Shown: positions 46,963 through 55,150 of the stretch, piece by piece | Position numbering within the stretch: the first letter of the stretch is position 1 | How the letters are laid out: every line of letters starts with the position of its first letter | Assembly (NCBI GenBank): GCA_964428955.1 | Contig: CAYSAD010000003.1 | Location: 1 to 64,000 of the forward strand | From: CAYSAD01 sp964428955 | Lineage (GTDB): Bacteria > Patescibacteriota > Saccharimonadia > Saccharimonadales > Saccharimonadaceae | Direction: 5' to 3' | DNA: 64,000 bases | Notes under the pieces: generated by a model | The model's database searches: none | Seen by the model: the letters and a program-made list of their open reading frames with translations, nothing else | Told to the model about the DNA's origin: nothing | Position numbers and translations under genes: made by a program

Positions 46963-47496
46963 TCATAGTTTCAGGCCGGCCAATTTCTCAGTGAGTTGCA
47001 GCCAACGCTCGTCATCGTACGGGTTTGTTTCTTGGCGATGAATAACGCCACCTCGGAGATGACGAAGTTCCTTTAAGGCCACTCGTTCAGCGGCTTTATC
47101 TTCATAATCGTCTTTGGTCTGACGTAACGCCGAATAGATAGCCCGTAGTGGTTTGTCACGCGCTAGCCAGTCATCAAGTTGATCGATATCGAGATTATCG
47201 ACATCCACCATCAGCCCCATCATGCGCTGCCGCCAGGCAATCTGTTGGCTGGTCGGCTCATCGTCGATAACCGGACTAAGTAAACTAGCAACGAAATCAC
47301 CGACTTCCCTACTGGAACGCATACGTATACTGGGATGAGACAGCTGTGAGAGAAAAACTTCAATCATTTCCGCATCTGACAATTCGCTCGGTTCGATATA
47401 TTCACTACTCTCGCGACTACGACGAAAGGCTGCCAAGTCGATAATATCGGCTGGTTGAGATTCGCCTGCTTTGCGTTTTGGTGCCTTGTCGCTCAT
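46963..47496 (-). CDS. Unknown soluble protein of 177 residues
   Basis: A short Lys/Pro start leads to an IIDLAAFRRSRE segment. The rest looks helical, with an acidic region (EPSELSDAEMIEVFLSQL) and a helix-rich C-terminal half (WLARDKPLRAIYSALRQ). No membrane helix, signal peptide or known motif. It has its own promoter and a CAGGAG ribosome binding site. It lies between hisS and the SpoU methyltransferase gene. Confidence 0.6.
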   Translation of the reverse strand: MSDKAPKRKAGESQPADIIDLAAFRRSRESSEYIEPSELSDAEMIEVFLSQLSHPSIRMRSSREVGDFVASLLSPVIDDEPTSQQIAWRQRMMGLMVDVDNLDIDQLDDWLARDKPLRAIYSALRQTKDDYEDKAAERVALKELRHLRGGVIHRQETNPYDDERWLQLTEKLAGLKL

Positions 47497-47536
47497 TGCG
47501 ACGCTCCTGATTCATCTAGTTACATGATGTCTTTTA

Positions 47537-47566
47537 ATTATAACCGGAAAAGGCTCCGGTTGTCGA
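47537..47566 (-). promoter_or_regulatory. Promoter of the 47496 gene with internal palindrome
   Basis: On the minus strand there is a -35 TCGACA (47561-47566), an 18-bp spacer and a consensus -10 TATAAT (47537-47542). The spacer is almost filled by an inverted repeat, AACCGGA (47542-47548) with TCCGGTT (47555-47561). The same repeat may act as an operator or as the terminator of the gene upstream. Confidence 0.5.
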
Positions 47567-47567
47567 A

Positions 47568-48095
47568 TTATGACAATCGGTTACGGCGCTGCCATTCATA
47601 CATGGCGATACCAGCTGCCACGCCGACATTGAGCGAACGAGTACTACCGAATTGCTCGATGGCCACAATCTGGTTGGCAAATTCGATGAGCTCGCTCGAT
47701 ATGCCTGGACCTTCTTGGCCAAATACTAAAACTACCCCTTGCGGCAATAATGCTTTCGCGAGCGATTGACTGCCGGGTTGATTATCGATTGCAATAATCT
47801 GTCGATGTTCATTTCCCATCACCTCAGCAAATTCAGCTGGTGTTTGATAATAATAAACATGTAAATATTTATCGGTCGCCATGGCGCCACGCTTATTCCA
47901 CTGTCTTCGACCAATAACGTGGACGTGCCGCACACCAAAGGCATTAGCATTACGGACGATCGTGCCCATGTTGAAATCACGCTCAATATTTTCAATCGCG
48001 ACATGGAGGCCAGAGTCACGCCTATCAAGCTCGGCGATAATTTTTTCCATCGGCCATCCTTTGAATTCATCAGTCACGTTACGCGTGTCATTCAT
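47568..48095 (-). CDS. SpoU/TrmH-family RNA 2'-O-methyltransferase
   Basis: The 175-residue SPOUT protein has all three motifs: NMGTIVRNANAFG (motif 1), LVFGQEGPGIS (motif 2) and SLNVGVAAGIAMYEW (motif 3), which build the trefoil-knot AdoMet site. There is no N-terminal extension for target selection, so it resembles the short TrmL/TrmH-like type. The RNA substrate (tRNA or rRNA) is not assignable. It has a leaderless-type promoter. Confidence 0.93.
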   Translation of the reverse strand: MNDTRNVTDEFKGWPMEKIIAELDRRDSGLHVAIENIERDFNMGTIVRNANAFGVRHVHVIGRRQWNKRGAMATDKYLHVYYYQTPAEFAEVMGNEHRQIIAIDNQPGSQSLAKALLPQGVVLVFGQEGPGISSELIEFANQIVAIEQFGSTRSLNVGVAAGIAMYEWQRRNRLS

Positions 48096-48101
48096 ATTTG
48101 T

Positions 48102-48130
48102 AGTCTAACTGACACAACCCAACCTGTCGA
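48102..48130 (-). promoter_or_regulatory. Promoter of the SpoU methyltransferase gene (leaderless)
   Basis: On the minus strand there is a -35 TCGACA (48125-48130), a 17-bp spacer and a -10 TAGACT (48102-48107), 6 bases before the ATG. Confidence 0.5.
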
Positions 48131-48181
48131 ACGCGTCGATAATTTGGGGTGCGAAAGGTGGGCAATGTCCCCTATGTAGTC

Positions 48182-48219
48182 AAATAAAATAGCGACCCAT
48201 CTGGGTCACTATCTTATTT
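48182..48219 (-). terminator. Terminator of tRNA-Leu(CAG)
   Basis: AAATAA-ATAG-GACCC pairs with GGGTC-CTAT-TTATTT with two mismatches around an ATCT loop. It starts 2 bases after the tRNA 3' end on the minus strand, and a T-rich tail is present. Confidence 0.75.
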
Positions 48220-48220
48220 C

Positions 48221-48307
48221 TGGTACACGAGAGAGGACTTGAACCTCCACGTCCCGAAGGACACTAGCACCTGAAGCTAGCGCGTCTACCAATTCCGCCA
48301 CTCGTGC
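48221..48307 (-). tRNA. tRNA-Leu (CAG)
   Basis: The reverse complement starts GCACGAG and pairs with CTCGTGT (G-U at the first pair). The anticodon loop is TTCAGGT, giving CAG. It is class II with a long variable arm TGTCCTTCGGGACG, T arm GGTTCAAGTCC, and encoded CCA (48221-48223). Confidence 0.96.
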
Positions 48308-48391
48308 ATAACTTTGAATGTTTAAATGTGCAGCGTAAGTTTCGTGTCATTCGAGGACCCACGGCCATTATTTGCGCACGTGCGCTTATTT

Positions 48392-48420
48392 ATCATACGC
48401 GAGACACAGCGCGCTCGCAA
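48392..48420 (-). promoter_or_regulatory. Promoter of tRNA-Leu(CAG)
   Basis: On the minus strand there is a -35 TTGCGA (48415-48420), a 17-bp spacer and a -10 TATGAT (48392-48397). The start predicted near 48385 coincides with a perfect palindrome GCGCACGTGCGC (48374-48385). The precursor leader is about 78 bases. Confidence 0.6.
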
Positions 48421-48432
48421 GACCGTGCATCT

Positions 48433-50040
48433 CTAGTCGTTCGTATACGATGAGCGCAGCATGCCAACGAGTTGCTTAAGGTCGTTCGATTGCTTGACAC
48501 CAGGGTTTAAAATGCCATATGGATCGAATATCTCTTTGACTTGGCGGAACAGTTCGTTAACATCATCATCGAGTTGTTTGTAGGTAACCACCGACTTAAA
48601 ACGGCCTTCCGGATTATGGCTGATAAGATAGCCGCGATGGGTGGCAACGATGGCAGCATACTCATCAAGCAGTTTGAAGATTTTCTGTTTGTCACCAACT
48701 TTATGCATAGCAAGTTGCGGCCGCGTATAGACCGTACCGTCAATTGGTCGCACGTGTAGTGGCAATGAAACGTGGTGTTTCTTGGCCAGCGCTCTAACGG
48801 CTTTGGCGAAATCTTCGAACCTCTCGAACGGTACGTAGGCGCCATCAAGGAGTGGCGGCGCTGAGATATCGGCTTCGCTCGGGGTTTGCCAAAATGACAC
48901 GACATCGGTGACAGCAGTAAGCTCACGTGCGACTTCGTCTTCGGCGCTCACCAGTCCTGCTTCGAACTGGCTGGCGATTTTCTTCAGTTTCTTAAGATGT
49001 TTACCGCGCGAATGCTTACTAAAGTCATCGAAGCCGACCACGAGAACGGTCGTGACCTTACCGTCTTTTGCGGCAGTCGTATAAAAGCCATAGCGTTTGC
49101 CTTCACGTTCAGCGTGATCAAAGTACTCGGCATCGAAGTACTCCAGAAGAGAAGGCTCGAGTCTGATAATCTGATCGACGGCATCACGGGCGCTGTCACT
49201 GCTCATAAATGTCAAAATAGCCGTCGCAACGTGCTCGCTGACGTAATCAGTCTTTAAAATCATCTCGGAAATAATTCCCAGCGTGCCTTGGCTACCAGCG
49301 ATAAGTGGTGCCAAATCGAACGAACCATCCTTGCGCTTCACTTGCGCCAGCTGCGCATAGCCAGCCGTATCATTGCTATCACTTAGTGCCTCATCTATGA
49401 GCTGTTTATTATCGTCAATCAATCCGTCCAACTTGCGATAGATATCACCTTCAAAACCTTGCAGACCCTTTTTCTTGTTTAGCTCGCGACGACTAAGCCG
49501 CTCAGTCTGTAGAACGTCACCGCTGGCAAGTACTACTTCGAGTTGCGCAACGCTGTCCGCAATCGGACCATAACGATGCGACGTGGCCGAACGTGCATTG
49601 TAGCCGATCGCGCCGCCGATCGTCTCCCGTTTACTGCGAGCGGTCAGTCCTGGGATCGCCGTACCTTGCAAACTTAACGCCGCCTGTAGACTCTCGACCG
49701 TCACGCCAGGCTGTAACCGTACCAACTTCTGTTTGGTATCGTACTCAAAAATGGTATTCATGTGTTCTGATAACGCGATAATCGCGCCTTTTCCGATTGC
49801 AGCACCACTGTCATCACCGCCACCGCCGCGTGCCGTCAAACCGAGTACGTGACCTTTCTCGGCCAGCTGTGAAGCAAATCGAGCAACTTTGCGAATATCG
49901 TTGGTAACTCGTGGATAGATGACCATTTCAGGAGTCAGCGCTAACACGCTGGCGTCAGTCGAGAATTGTTCTAGCACCGCCGAAGCAGTCATGGCCTCGC
50001 CGACAATGTGTTCATTTAAGTACTTGGCTACTTTACTCAT
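48433..50040 (-). CDS. FAD-linked oxidase (GlcD/D-lactate dehydrogenase type)
   Basis: The protein is 535 residues from ATG 50040, which has a GAGGGAG ribosome binding site; 18 in-frame codons upstream are unlikely to be used. The N-terminal half is the FAD-binding domain of the PCMH type (GHVLGLTARGGGGDDSGAAIG, VRLQPGVTVESL, RETIGGAIGYNARSA). The C-terminal half is the substrate cap, with the end motif EIFDPYGILNPGVK. Relatives oxidise 2-hydroxy acids such as lactate or glycolate; the substrate here is unknown. It has no membrane helix. This is one of the few metabolic enzymes in the window. Confidence 0.87.
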   Translation of the reverse strand: MSKVAKYLNEHIVGEAMTASAVLEQFSTDASVLALTPEMVIYPRVTNDIRKVARFASQLAEKGHVLGLTARGGGGDDSGAAIGKGAIIALSEHMNTIFEYDTKQKLVRLQPGVTVESLQAALSLQGTAIPGLTARSKRETIGGAIGYNARSATSHRYGPIADSVAQLEVVLASGDVLQTERLSRRELNKKKGLQGFEGDIYRKLDGLIDDNKQLIDEALSDSNDTAGYAQLAQVKRKDGSFDLAPLIAGSQGTLGIISEMILKTDYVSEHVATAILTFMSSDSARDAVDQIIRLEPSLLEYFDAEYFDHAEREGKRYGFYTTAAKDGKVTTVLVVGFDDFSKHSRGKHLKKLKKIASQFEAGLVSAEDEVARELTAVTDVVSFWQTPSEADISAPPLLDGAYVPFERFEDFAKAVRALAKKHHVSLPLHVRPIDGTVYTRPQLAMHKVGDKQKIFKLLDEYAAIVATHRGYLISHNPEGRFKSVVTYKQLDDDVNELFRQVKEIFDPYGILNPGVKQSNDLKQLVGMLRSSYTND

Positions 50041-50129
50041 ATACTCCCTCTGCAGCATCTCATATTTGTATCTATGATAGCATAAGCGGTCCACCTGCGT
50101 GACAGCTTTCGTTCGGACTGAAAATTTGC

Positions 50130-50135
50130 TATAAT
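50130..50135 (+). promoter_or_regulatory. Extended -10 of tRNA-Leu(TAG)
   Basis: TGCTATAAT on the plus strand, an extended -10 (hexamer 50130-50135), about 13 bases before the tRNA 5' end. The -35 is weak, as is usual with TGn elements. Confidence 0.6.
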
Positions 50136-50148
50136 CAAGCAGTAATAT

Positions 50149-50233
50149 GCGCGAGTGGTGGAATTGGTAGACACGCTAGCCTTAGGAGCTAGTGCCTTCG
50201 GGCGTGGAGGTTCAAGTCCTCTCTCGCGTACCA
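50149..50233 (+). tRNA. tRNA-Leu (TAG)
   Basis: Starts GCGCGAG and pairs with CTCGCGT. The anticodon loop is CTTAGGA with anticodon TAG. It has a long variable arm (TGCCTTCGGGCG), T arm GGTTCAAGTCC and encoded CCA (50231-50233). It is closely similar to tRNA-Leu(CAG) at 48221, an apparent duplicate with a changed anticodon. Confidence 0.96.
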
Positions 50234-50275
50234 AATAGAATAGCAGGTCGGCTGGCCTGCTATTCTATTTGGTAC
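50228..50275 (+). terminator. Terminator overlapping the tRNA-Leu(TAG) 3' end
   Basis: A perfect 20-bp stem: GTACCAAATAGAATAGCAGG (50228-50247) with its complement at 50256-50275, loop TCGGCTGG. The upstream arm includes the last bases of the acceptor stem and the ACCA tail of the tRNA. Confidence 0.85.
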
Positions 50276-50334
50276 ACTGTTTAGATTTGAACCATGACGT
50301 TGTGGTTCGCCTAGCGAGTGGAACGAAAAAGTGT

Positions 50335-50862
50335 TTAACTACGCCTATCTGGTTCTCGTACCATCGTTAGCCGTGTCGCCGTCTCCGTCACCGCCTGGTA
50401 CCCCATCTTCTCGTACAGTCGACGCGCCACTACATTATCAGTGCCAGTTTCCAGCCAAACGCTACCCTCATATCTGGCAGTATCTTCAAAGTCATAGTGA
50501 GCCGCTCGCATGAATGGCGTAGCAAGACCTTTGCCACGCGTCTCCGTATACAACCGAATGGCAAGCGTGTAATCAGCCTTAAGATCTTCACGCGGCGAAA
50601 AGCTATACCACAGCACACCGGCCAGTGCGATATTTGTCAATGAGTACACGGTTCGCAGGCGTGATTCATGCCATTCCCGTGCCGTCACCATATCAACAAA
50701 TCGCTCATTGACGTCACGTGGTACGCTTCGTATCATCTCCGGCTCACGACTAGCATCAATGAGTTGCGCCGCTAAATCATCGTTCCAACCACGTTGCATG
50801 GAGTAACCAGCTCGTTCAAGTTCTACGGTAAATGGACTCTCGACTAATTGACGTTGCTTCAT
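50335..50862 (-). CDS. GNAT-family N-acetyltransferase
   Basis: The 175-residue protein has a GNAT core: beta-strand ALAGVLWYSF, the acetyl-CoA-binding ETRGKGLATPFM (about 108-119) and the C-terminal NVVARRLYEKMGYQ with the strand after it. The acceptor substrate cannot be told. A -10-like TATGAT is 10 bases before the ATG. It converges on tRNA-Leu(TAG) and its terminator. Confidence 0.85.
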   Translation of the reverse strand: MKQRQLVESPFTVELERAGYSMQRGWNDDLAAQLIDASREPEMIRSVPRDVNERFVDMVTAREWHESRLRTVYSLTNIALAGVLWYSFSPREDLKADYTLAIRLYTETRGKGLATPFMRAAHYDFEDTARYEGSVWLETGTDNVVARRLYEKMGYQAVTETATRLTMVREPDRRS

Positions 50863-50899
50863 CTATGTCTGTATCATACGCCCTTTTGGCAAAATAAAA

Positions 50900-50916
50900 A
50901 TGCCTGATTCAGGCAT
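50900..50916 (-). terminator. Terminator of rsmD, overlapping its stop codon
   Basis: ATGCCTGA and TCAGGCAT form a short palindrome that includes the rsmD stop codon. On the minus strand TTTTTATTTT follows. Confidence 0.7.
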
Positions 50917-51454
50917 CTTCACGACGGTAGAGGGTGAGGTAGGCGTTTCCATAACTACGATTGTCCACCACAACAATTCCGTTCTCGGTTAGCACCTCAC
51001 CCTTACCTGGATGTGATAATAGCATAAGTCCGTTCGGTTTTAAAAGCCTGAAGAGCTGCTGAACTGTGGATAACTGTGGGTCGTGGTAAGGTGGATCAGC
51101 AAAAATAACATCAAACGTGGCTGGTTCGGCCGTCGTCAGCCAATTGTGAACGGTCGTGCGGATAATCGTCGCCCGTTGCTCTAACCCGAGCGAGGTGATA
51201 TTTTTAGCCAGAATATGCTGGACCAACCGATCTTTTTCGATGAACGTCGCCCGCGCCGCGCCGCGACTGAGCGCTTCGATGCCAATCGCGCCAGTGCCAG
51301 CAAAAGCGTCCAATACGTCAGTACCAGCTAATTGACCAACTAAACTGTTAAAGAGCGCGTTGCGGATCCGTTCTCCCATCGGGTGCATCCGTCGGCCACT
51401 AGGCGCATCAATCTTACGACCACCGAACTCGCCACTGATAATTCGAACGTTCAT
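50909..51454 (-). CDS. rsmD: 16S rRNA (guanine-N2)-methyltransferase RsmD
   Basis: The 181-residue Rossmann methyltransferase has RIISGEFGGRKIDAPSG at the start, the AdoMet motif VLDAFAGTGAIGIEALSRGA, and the catalytic DPPY in IFADPPYHDP. The family modifies G966 of 16S rRNA. It overlaps the upstream gene by 4 bases (ATGA), so it is translationally coupled to the phospholipase C-like protein. Confidence 0.95.
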   Translation of the reverse strand: MNVRIISGEFGGRKIDAPSGRRMHPMGERIRNALFNSLVGQLAGTDVLDAFAGTGAIGIEALSRGAARATFIEKDRLVQHILAKNITSLGLEQRATIIRTTVHNWLTTAEPATFDVIFADPPYHDPQLSTVQQLFRLLKPNGLMLLSHPGKGEVLTENGIVVVDNRSYGNAYLTLYRREDA

Positions 51455-52266
51455 GCTGGCTTCTCCGCTTCGAATATAGCTGTGTACCAGCCGAGCATGA
51501 CAGCTTTAATGATCCGTGGCATCAATACTTCACGGGTCTCTAGCGCCAAGTGGCGATTCCAGCCACGCCGAACGAATTCCTCGTACATATCCATCGCTGC
51601 TACGCCCTGTAGTGCCAATCGGAACGCGGCTTCAAAACCATTCTTCCGTAAGTCTTCCAATTCAGCTGGCGTTGGATCGACACCATCATCAAGCGAACTC
51701 GACGTTATGGTCGTAGCGACGCCAAACTCAAATGCCAAGTGAGTCGTCATCAAGCCTTTCGCACCCCAATACTGCCAATTATTACTGATCTTATGACGGC
51801 GTGTTCGGCCAGGCATCACCATTTTGCCTTTGACGGAATCACGCGTCTCTTTGTTCTGGCCACGGATCGTTTCTAACTTTTCTTCGTACGGATAATGGTG
51901 TGCAGGCGTTAGGCCATCGACGATAGCATGTGCCAGCCAAGCTGCCTCGAAAGCCGCCCGGATTCGGTTCCCACTACGCAAGGCCTCAGCCAAATTAGCT
52001 ATGTGATCGTTCATCATATCAAACAAATCATGTCCGCCTTCATGATATGGATCAATGAAATGCCAGGGCTCGTCAACGCCGGGGCTTTTGCGTTTAATAC
52101 CGTCCGGCCCGTTTTTCCCCTCGAAATGAAGAATTTCACGGGCATTCGGAAAGCCAACTCGGCGAGTAAGGTCGGTTTTCATGTGACGCCGGGCCACTCG
52201 GTCGATCCGCTGGTGGACACCCATAGCACGGCCTGATTTAGTTCTGATGGTTGAGCCTGAATACAT
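51451..52266 (-). CDS. Zinc-dependent phospholipase C/S1-P1 nuclease-like protein
   Basis: The 271-residue helical protein has the family pattern of metal ligands: HFIDPYHEGGH (about 69-79), then HAIVDGLTPAHH (about 113-124). These match the HxxxD and D-x-x-P-x-HH spacing of zinc phospholipase C and S1/P1 nucleases. No signal peptide is visible, which is unusual for secreted relatives; the N-terminus is basic (RIDRVARRHMKTDLTRR). It is operonic with rsmD and just below recG. Substrate unknown; a nuclease or a membrane lipase are both possible. Confidence 0.65.
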   Translation of the reverse strand: MYSGSTIRTKSGRAMGVHQRIDRVARRHMKTDLTRRVGFPNAREILHFEGKNGPDGIKRKSPGVDEPWHFIDPYHEGGHDLFDMMNDHIANLAEALRSGNRIRAAFEAAWLAHAIVDGLTPAHHYPYEEKLETIRGQNKETRDSVKGKMVMPGRTRRHKISNNWQYWGAKGLMTTHLAFEFGVATTITSSSLDDGVDPTPAELEDLRKNGFEAAFRLALQGVAAMDMYEEFVRRGWNRHLALETREVLMPRIIKAVMLGWYTAIFEAEKPA

Positions 52267-52308
52267 AAATACTTTCGCTTATCGGACTGTGCTTTTCCTT
52301 TAGTATCG

Positions 52309-54342
52309 TTAGTTCAATGTCGTTAATCGTCGATAGTGTTCGACTTGTGTCTGTAACTGTTTATATTGTATCAGTTCAAGGCCACTATGGACGAACCAGT
52401 CGGCAGCTTTTCCAGCACGGGCGATGAGTTTCGTATCGCCAAGAGTAGCGATTTGTAGATTGAGCGCTCCATGCTGTGACCGGCCATATATCTCACCCGG
52501 ACCACGCAACCGTAGATCAACCTCTGCCAGATAAAAGCCGTCATTTGATTTTTCAATCTCGCGCAGTCGCTGCGATGGTCGACTACTATCGCTCATCATA
52601 AGGTAGGCATAACTTTGCTGATCCGACCGACCGACCCGACCACGCAGCTGATGAAGTTGACTCAGTCCAAAGCGGTCGGCATTCTCAATTAGCATTACGG
52701 TCGCGTTTGGCACATCGACACCGACCTCAACAACTGTGGTTGAAACCAAAATATCCAACTTGCCACCAGAGAACTGCTGCATAACAGCTGCTTTTTCGGC
52801 CGGTTTCAACTTACCGTGCAACAAACCGATACGGCGATGACGAAATGGGCCCTTGTTCAGGATAGCGTACTCGGTTTCAACACTTTTAATATCGTTATCC
52901 GGATTGTCATCAATTAAACTGCAAACAACATAGGCTTGTCGACCAATCGCCAGCTGCTCATCAATTGTCGCGTGTAGTTGCGCACGACTATTAGGCGACC
53001 AAATCTTAGTAATGATCGGCTTACGGCCCTTAGGCCGTTCATTCAATACGCTAATATCAAGCTCACCATACACTGTTAGTGCTAAACTACGCGGAATCGG
53101 CGTTGCCGTCATTGTCAGTAGATGTGGCAGATACTCAGATTTTTTTAGGAGTTCTTGTCGCTGTGCTACGCCAAAACGGTGCTGTTCGTCGATGACTACG
53201 AAGCCGAGCTTATGAAAACTAAGCGCCGTTTGGATAAGAGCATGTGTGCCGATGACAACATCAATCGAACCGTCGGCGATTTTTCGATAAACTAACTCGC
53301 GAGCGGCTCCTTTGACACTACTCGTCAATAACGCCACATTGACACCGAGTGGTGCCAGCAATGATTCCAGCGTTTCGGCGTGCTGCGACGCCAGAATCTC
53401 GGTCGGTGCCATGATAGCCGACTGGAAACCGCGTGCTGCCGCCTGACGAGCGGCCAGACCGGCTACGACAGTTTTTCCCGAACCAACATCGCCTTGCAGT
53501 AGACGGTTCATCGGTGTGGCCCTTTCGAAGTCTTGCAAGATATCCCAGGCAGCTTGACGCTGCGCCGCCGTTAGCGAAAATGGCAACTGCGCCACAAACG
53601 CCTTGACCACTGCTTGATCGAACGGAATCCGCCAACCGACTAGTTGCGTATTAGCCTGTTTGTTCAAGTGGCTAGCTAACAGTAATTGAAAAACTTCTTC
53701 GAAAGCCAGACGCTCCTTGGCGCGCGACACGTCTTCGATTGAATCAGGGAAATGCATGCCGAGTAGTGCCTCACCGTACGAAACCAACTTCTCACGAACA
53801 ATAAGCTCCGATGGTAGCGTCTCTGGTAGCATCGTCATCAACGGTTTCAGTTCAGCTAGAACTTTGCGTACAACTTGTGATTTCAAACCTTTTATCTGTC
53901 GGTAGGTAGGTAAAATCCGATCGGTTTGCACGGGCATGTCACTAACCTTTTCGGCGCTCGGCGCAGTCAACTGATACTTATTGTAATTAAACTCAAATTC
54001 ACCAGAAAAGAAGAATTCATCGTTGGTGTTTTTTAATTGTGTCGCCCGATATGGCTGATTAAACCAGACGGCTTGCAACTTGCCACTATCATCAGCCAGC
54101 GTTGCCGTGGTAATGCGCATACCACGACGCACAACCCGGGTTGAAATTTTCTCGCAATGCGCTCGTATGGTTACTTTGCCCGGTTTGATGTTTTTTATCG
54201 GAACAACTTCAGAAAAATCTTCGTACGCACGAGGAAGAAACGTAACGATATCGTTGACCGTTTTCAGTCCGGCAGCCTCTAACTGTACTGCTGTCTTCGG
54301 TCCAACACCTTTAATTGACGAGAGTGCCGTCGCAAGATTCAT
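52309..54342 (-). CDS. recG: ATP-dependent DNA helicase RecG
   Basis: The 677-residue protein has an N-terminal wedge OB domain (FLPRAYEDFSEVVPIKNI) and SF2 helicase motifs: GDVGSGKTVVA (I), APTEILASQH (Ia), VIDEQHRFGV (II), TATPIPRSLA (III), VSTTVVEVGVDVPNA (V) and QLRGRVGRSDQQSYAYL (VI). It regresses stalled forks. A TAAAAT -10 sits 6 bases before the ATG, so the mRNA is probably leaderless. Confidence 0.98.
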   Translation of the reverse strand: MNLATALSSIKGVGPKTAVQLEAAGLKTVNDIVTFLPRAYEDFSEVVPIKNIKPGKVTIRAHCEKISTRVVRRGMRITTATLADDSGKLQAVWFNQPYRATQLKNTNDEFFFSGEFEFNYNKYQLTAPSAEKVSDMPVQTDRILPTYRQIKGLKSQVVRKVLAELKPLMTMLPETLPSELIVREKLVSYGEALLGMHFPDSIEDVSRAKERLAFEEVFQLLLASHLNKQANTQLVGWRIPFDQAVVKAFVAQLPFSLTAAQRQAAWDILQDFERATPMNRLLQGDVGSGKTVVAGLAARQAAARGFQSAIMAPTEILASQHAETLESLLAPLGVNVALLTSSVKGAARELVYRKIADGSIDVVIGTHALIQTALSFHKLGFVVIDEQHRFGVAQRQELLKKSEYLPHLLTMTATPIPRSLALTVYGELDISVLNERPKGRKPIITKIWSPNSRAQLHATIDEQLAIGRQAYVVCSLIDDNPDNDIKSVETEYAILNKGPFRHRRIGLLHGKLKPAEKAAVMQQFSGGKLDILVSTTVVEVGVDVPNATVMLIENADRFGLSQLHQLRGRVGRSDQQSYAYLMMSDSSRPSQRLREIEKSNDGFYLAEVDLRLRGPGEIYGRSQHGALNLQIATLGDTKLIARAGKAADWFVHSGLELIQYKQLQTQVEHYRRLTTLN

Positions 54343-54348
54343 ACTTCT

Positions 54349-54378
54349 ATTTTACGACACACCGAGGATTCCTCGTAA
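54349..54378 (-). promoter_or_regulatory. Promoter of recG (leaderless)
   Basis: On the minus strand there is a -35 TTACGA (54373-54378), an 18-bp spacer and a -10 TAAAAT (54349-54354), 6 bases before the ATG. It overlaps the end of the HAD gene. Confidence 0.5.
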
Positions 54379-55101
54379 TGCATAGGCTGTATCTTGCCAT
54401 TTCTCCACCGCGATCGTGTCGATTCCCATCTGTACTACGGGATAATCATTACCTCCAGGCTGAACCATATCGCCAAAATACAAGATGTCGTTCTTATCAA
54501 CACCGAGCCGCTCCATCAACTTATTCATACCGAAAGTTTTATTAGTACCTGGTACGAATACATTAATACTCGTCGTGCCAGCGACTTCATAGTCAAACTC
54601 TGGCGCTAATTCTTTAGCACGTGTAGCAATTTTCTCGCGCTTTTTGTGGTCGGAATCCCAAGCGTATTTTTCCTCAGTGCCAGCCGCCTGGCCGAGCGCG
54701 CTAAATGTTACCTGGGAAATACGATTCTCATTTATGTCACCGGCAGGATCTTCTGTCCATAATCCGAGTTCACGGGCTGCCGTTTCGAGAGCTCCGTCAA
54801 TGCTTGCAACCTGTTTGTCACTGAGAGGAAAGCTATAGATTAATTTCCAATCACTACCATCAAAAATGTAGTACTGAGTGCCTTGCGCTACCATAAAGTG
54901 TAGATTTTTAAAGCGTCCGATTGATTGTTCGCCAAGTGGTATTAGGATTTGGCGCTGAAACTCCTCGTATTTCTGCCCCGAGATGACGCACACCTGGTAA
55001 TGATCGAGAAGCTGTGCGAATAGCTCGGCCATCTCAGAAGAAAGCGGTGTCTTTGCAACGTTCAAGGTGTCATCGAGATCAAATGCGATCACTTTTTTCA
55101 T
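54352..55101 (-). CDS. HAD-superfamily hydrolase, phosphomannomutase-like
   Basis: The 249-residue protein has HAD motif I DLDDT (Asp8 and Asp10), a cap insert, and a late motif GDMVQPGGNDYPV (about 207-219) resembling the GD-PGGND motif of eukaryotic-type phosphomannomutases. ENRISQVTFSALGQAAG also resembles that family. It may be a sugar-phosphate mutase or a phosphatase acting on sugars. An AGGAA ribosome binding site precedes the ATG. Confidence 0.78.
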   Translation of the reverse strand: MKKVIAFDLDDTLNVAKTPLSSEMAELFAQLLDHYQVCVISGQKYEEFQRQILIPLGEQSIGRFKNLHFMVAQGTQYYIFDGSDWKLIYSFPLSDKQVASIDGALETAARELGLWTEDPAGDINENRISQVTFSALGQAAGTEEKYAWDSDHKKREKIATRAKELAPEFDYEVAGTTSINVFVPGTNKTFGMNKLMERLGVDKNDILYFGDMVQPGGNDYPVVQMGIDTIAVEKWQDTAYALRGILGVS

Positions 55102-55150
55102 CGTATATTCCTTTCCTAGCTTTGTACGTTAGAACTCTGAGTATACCAAA

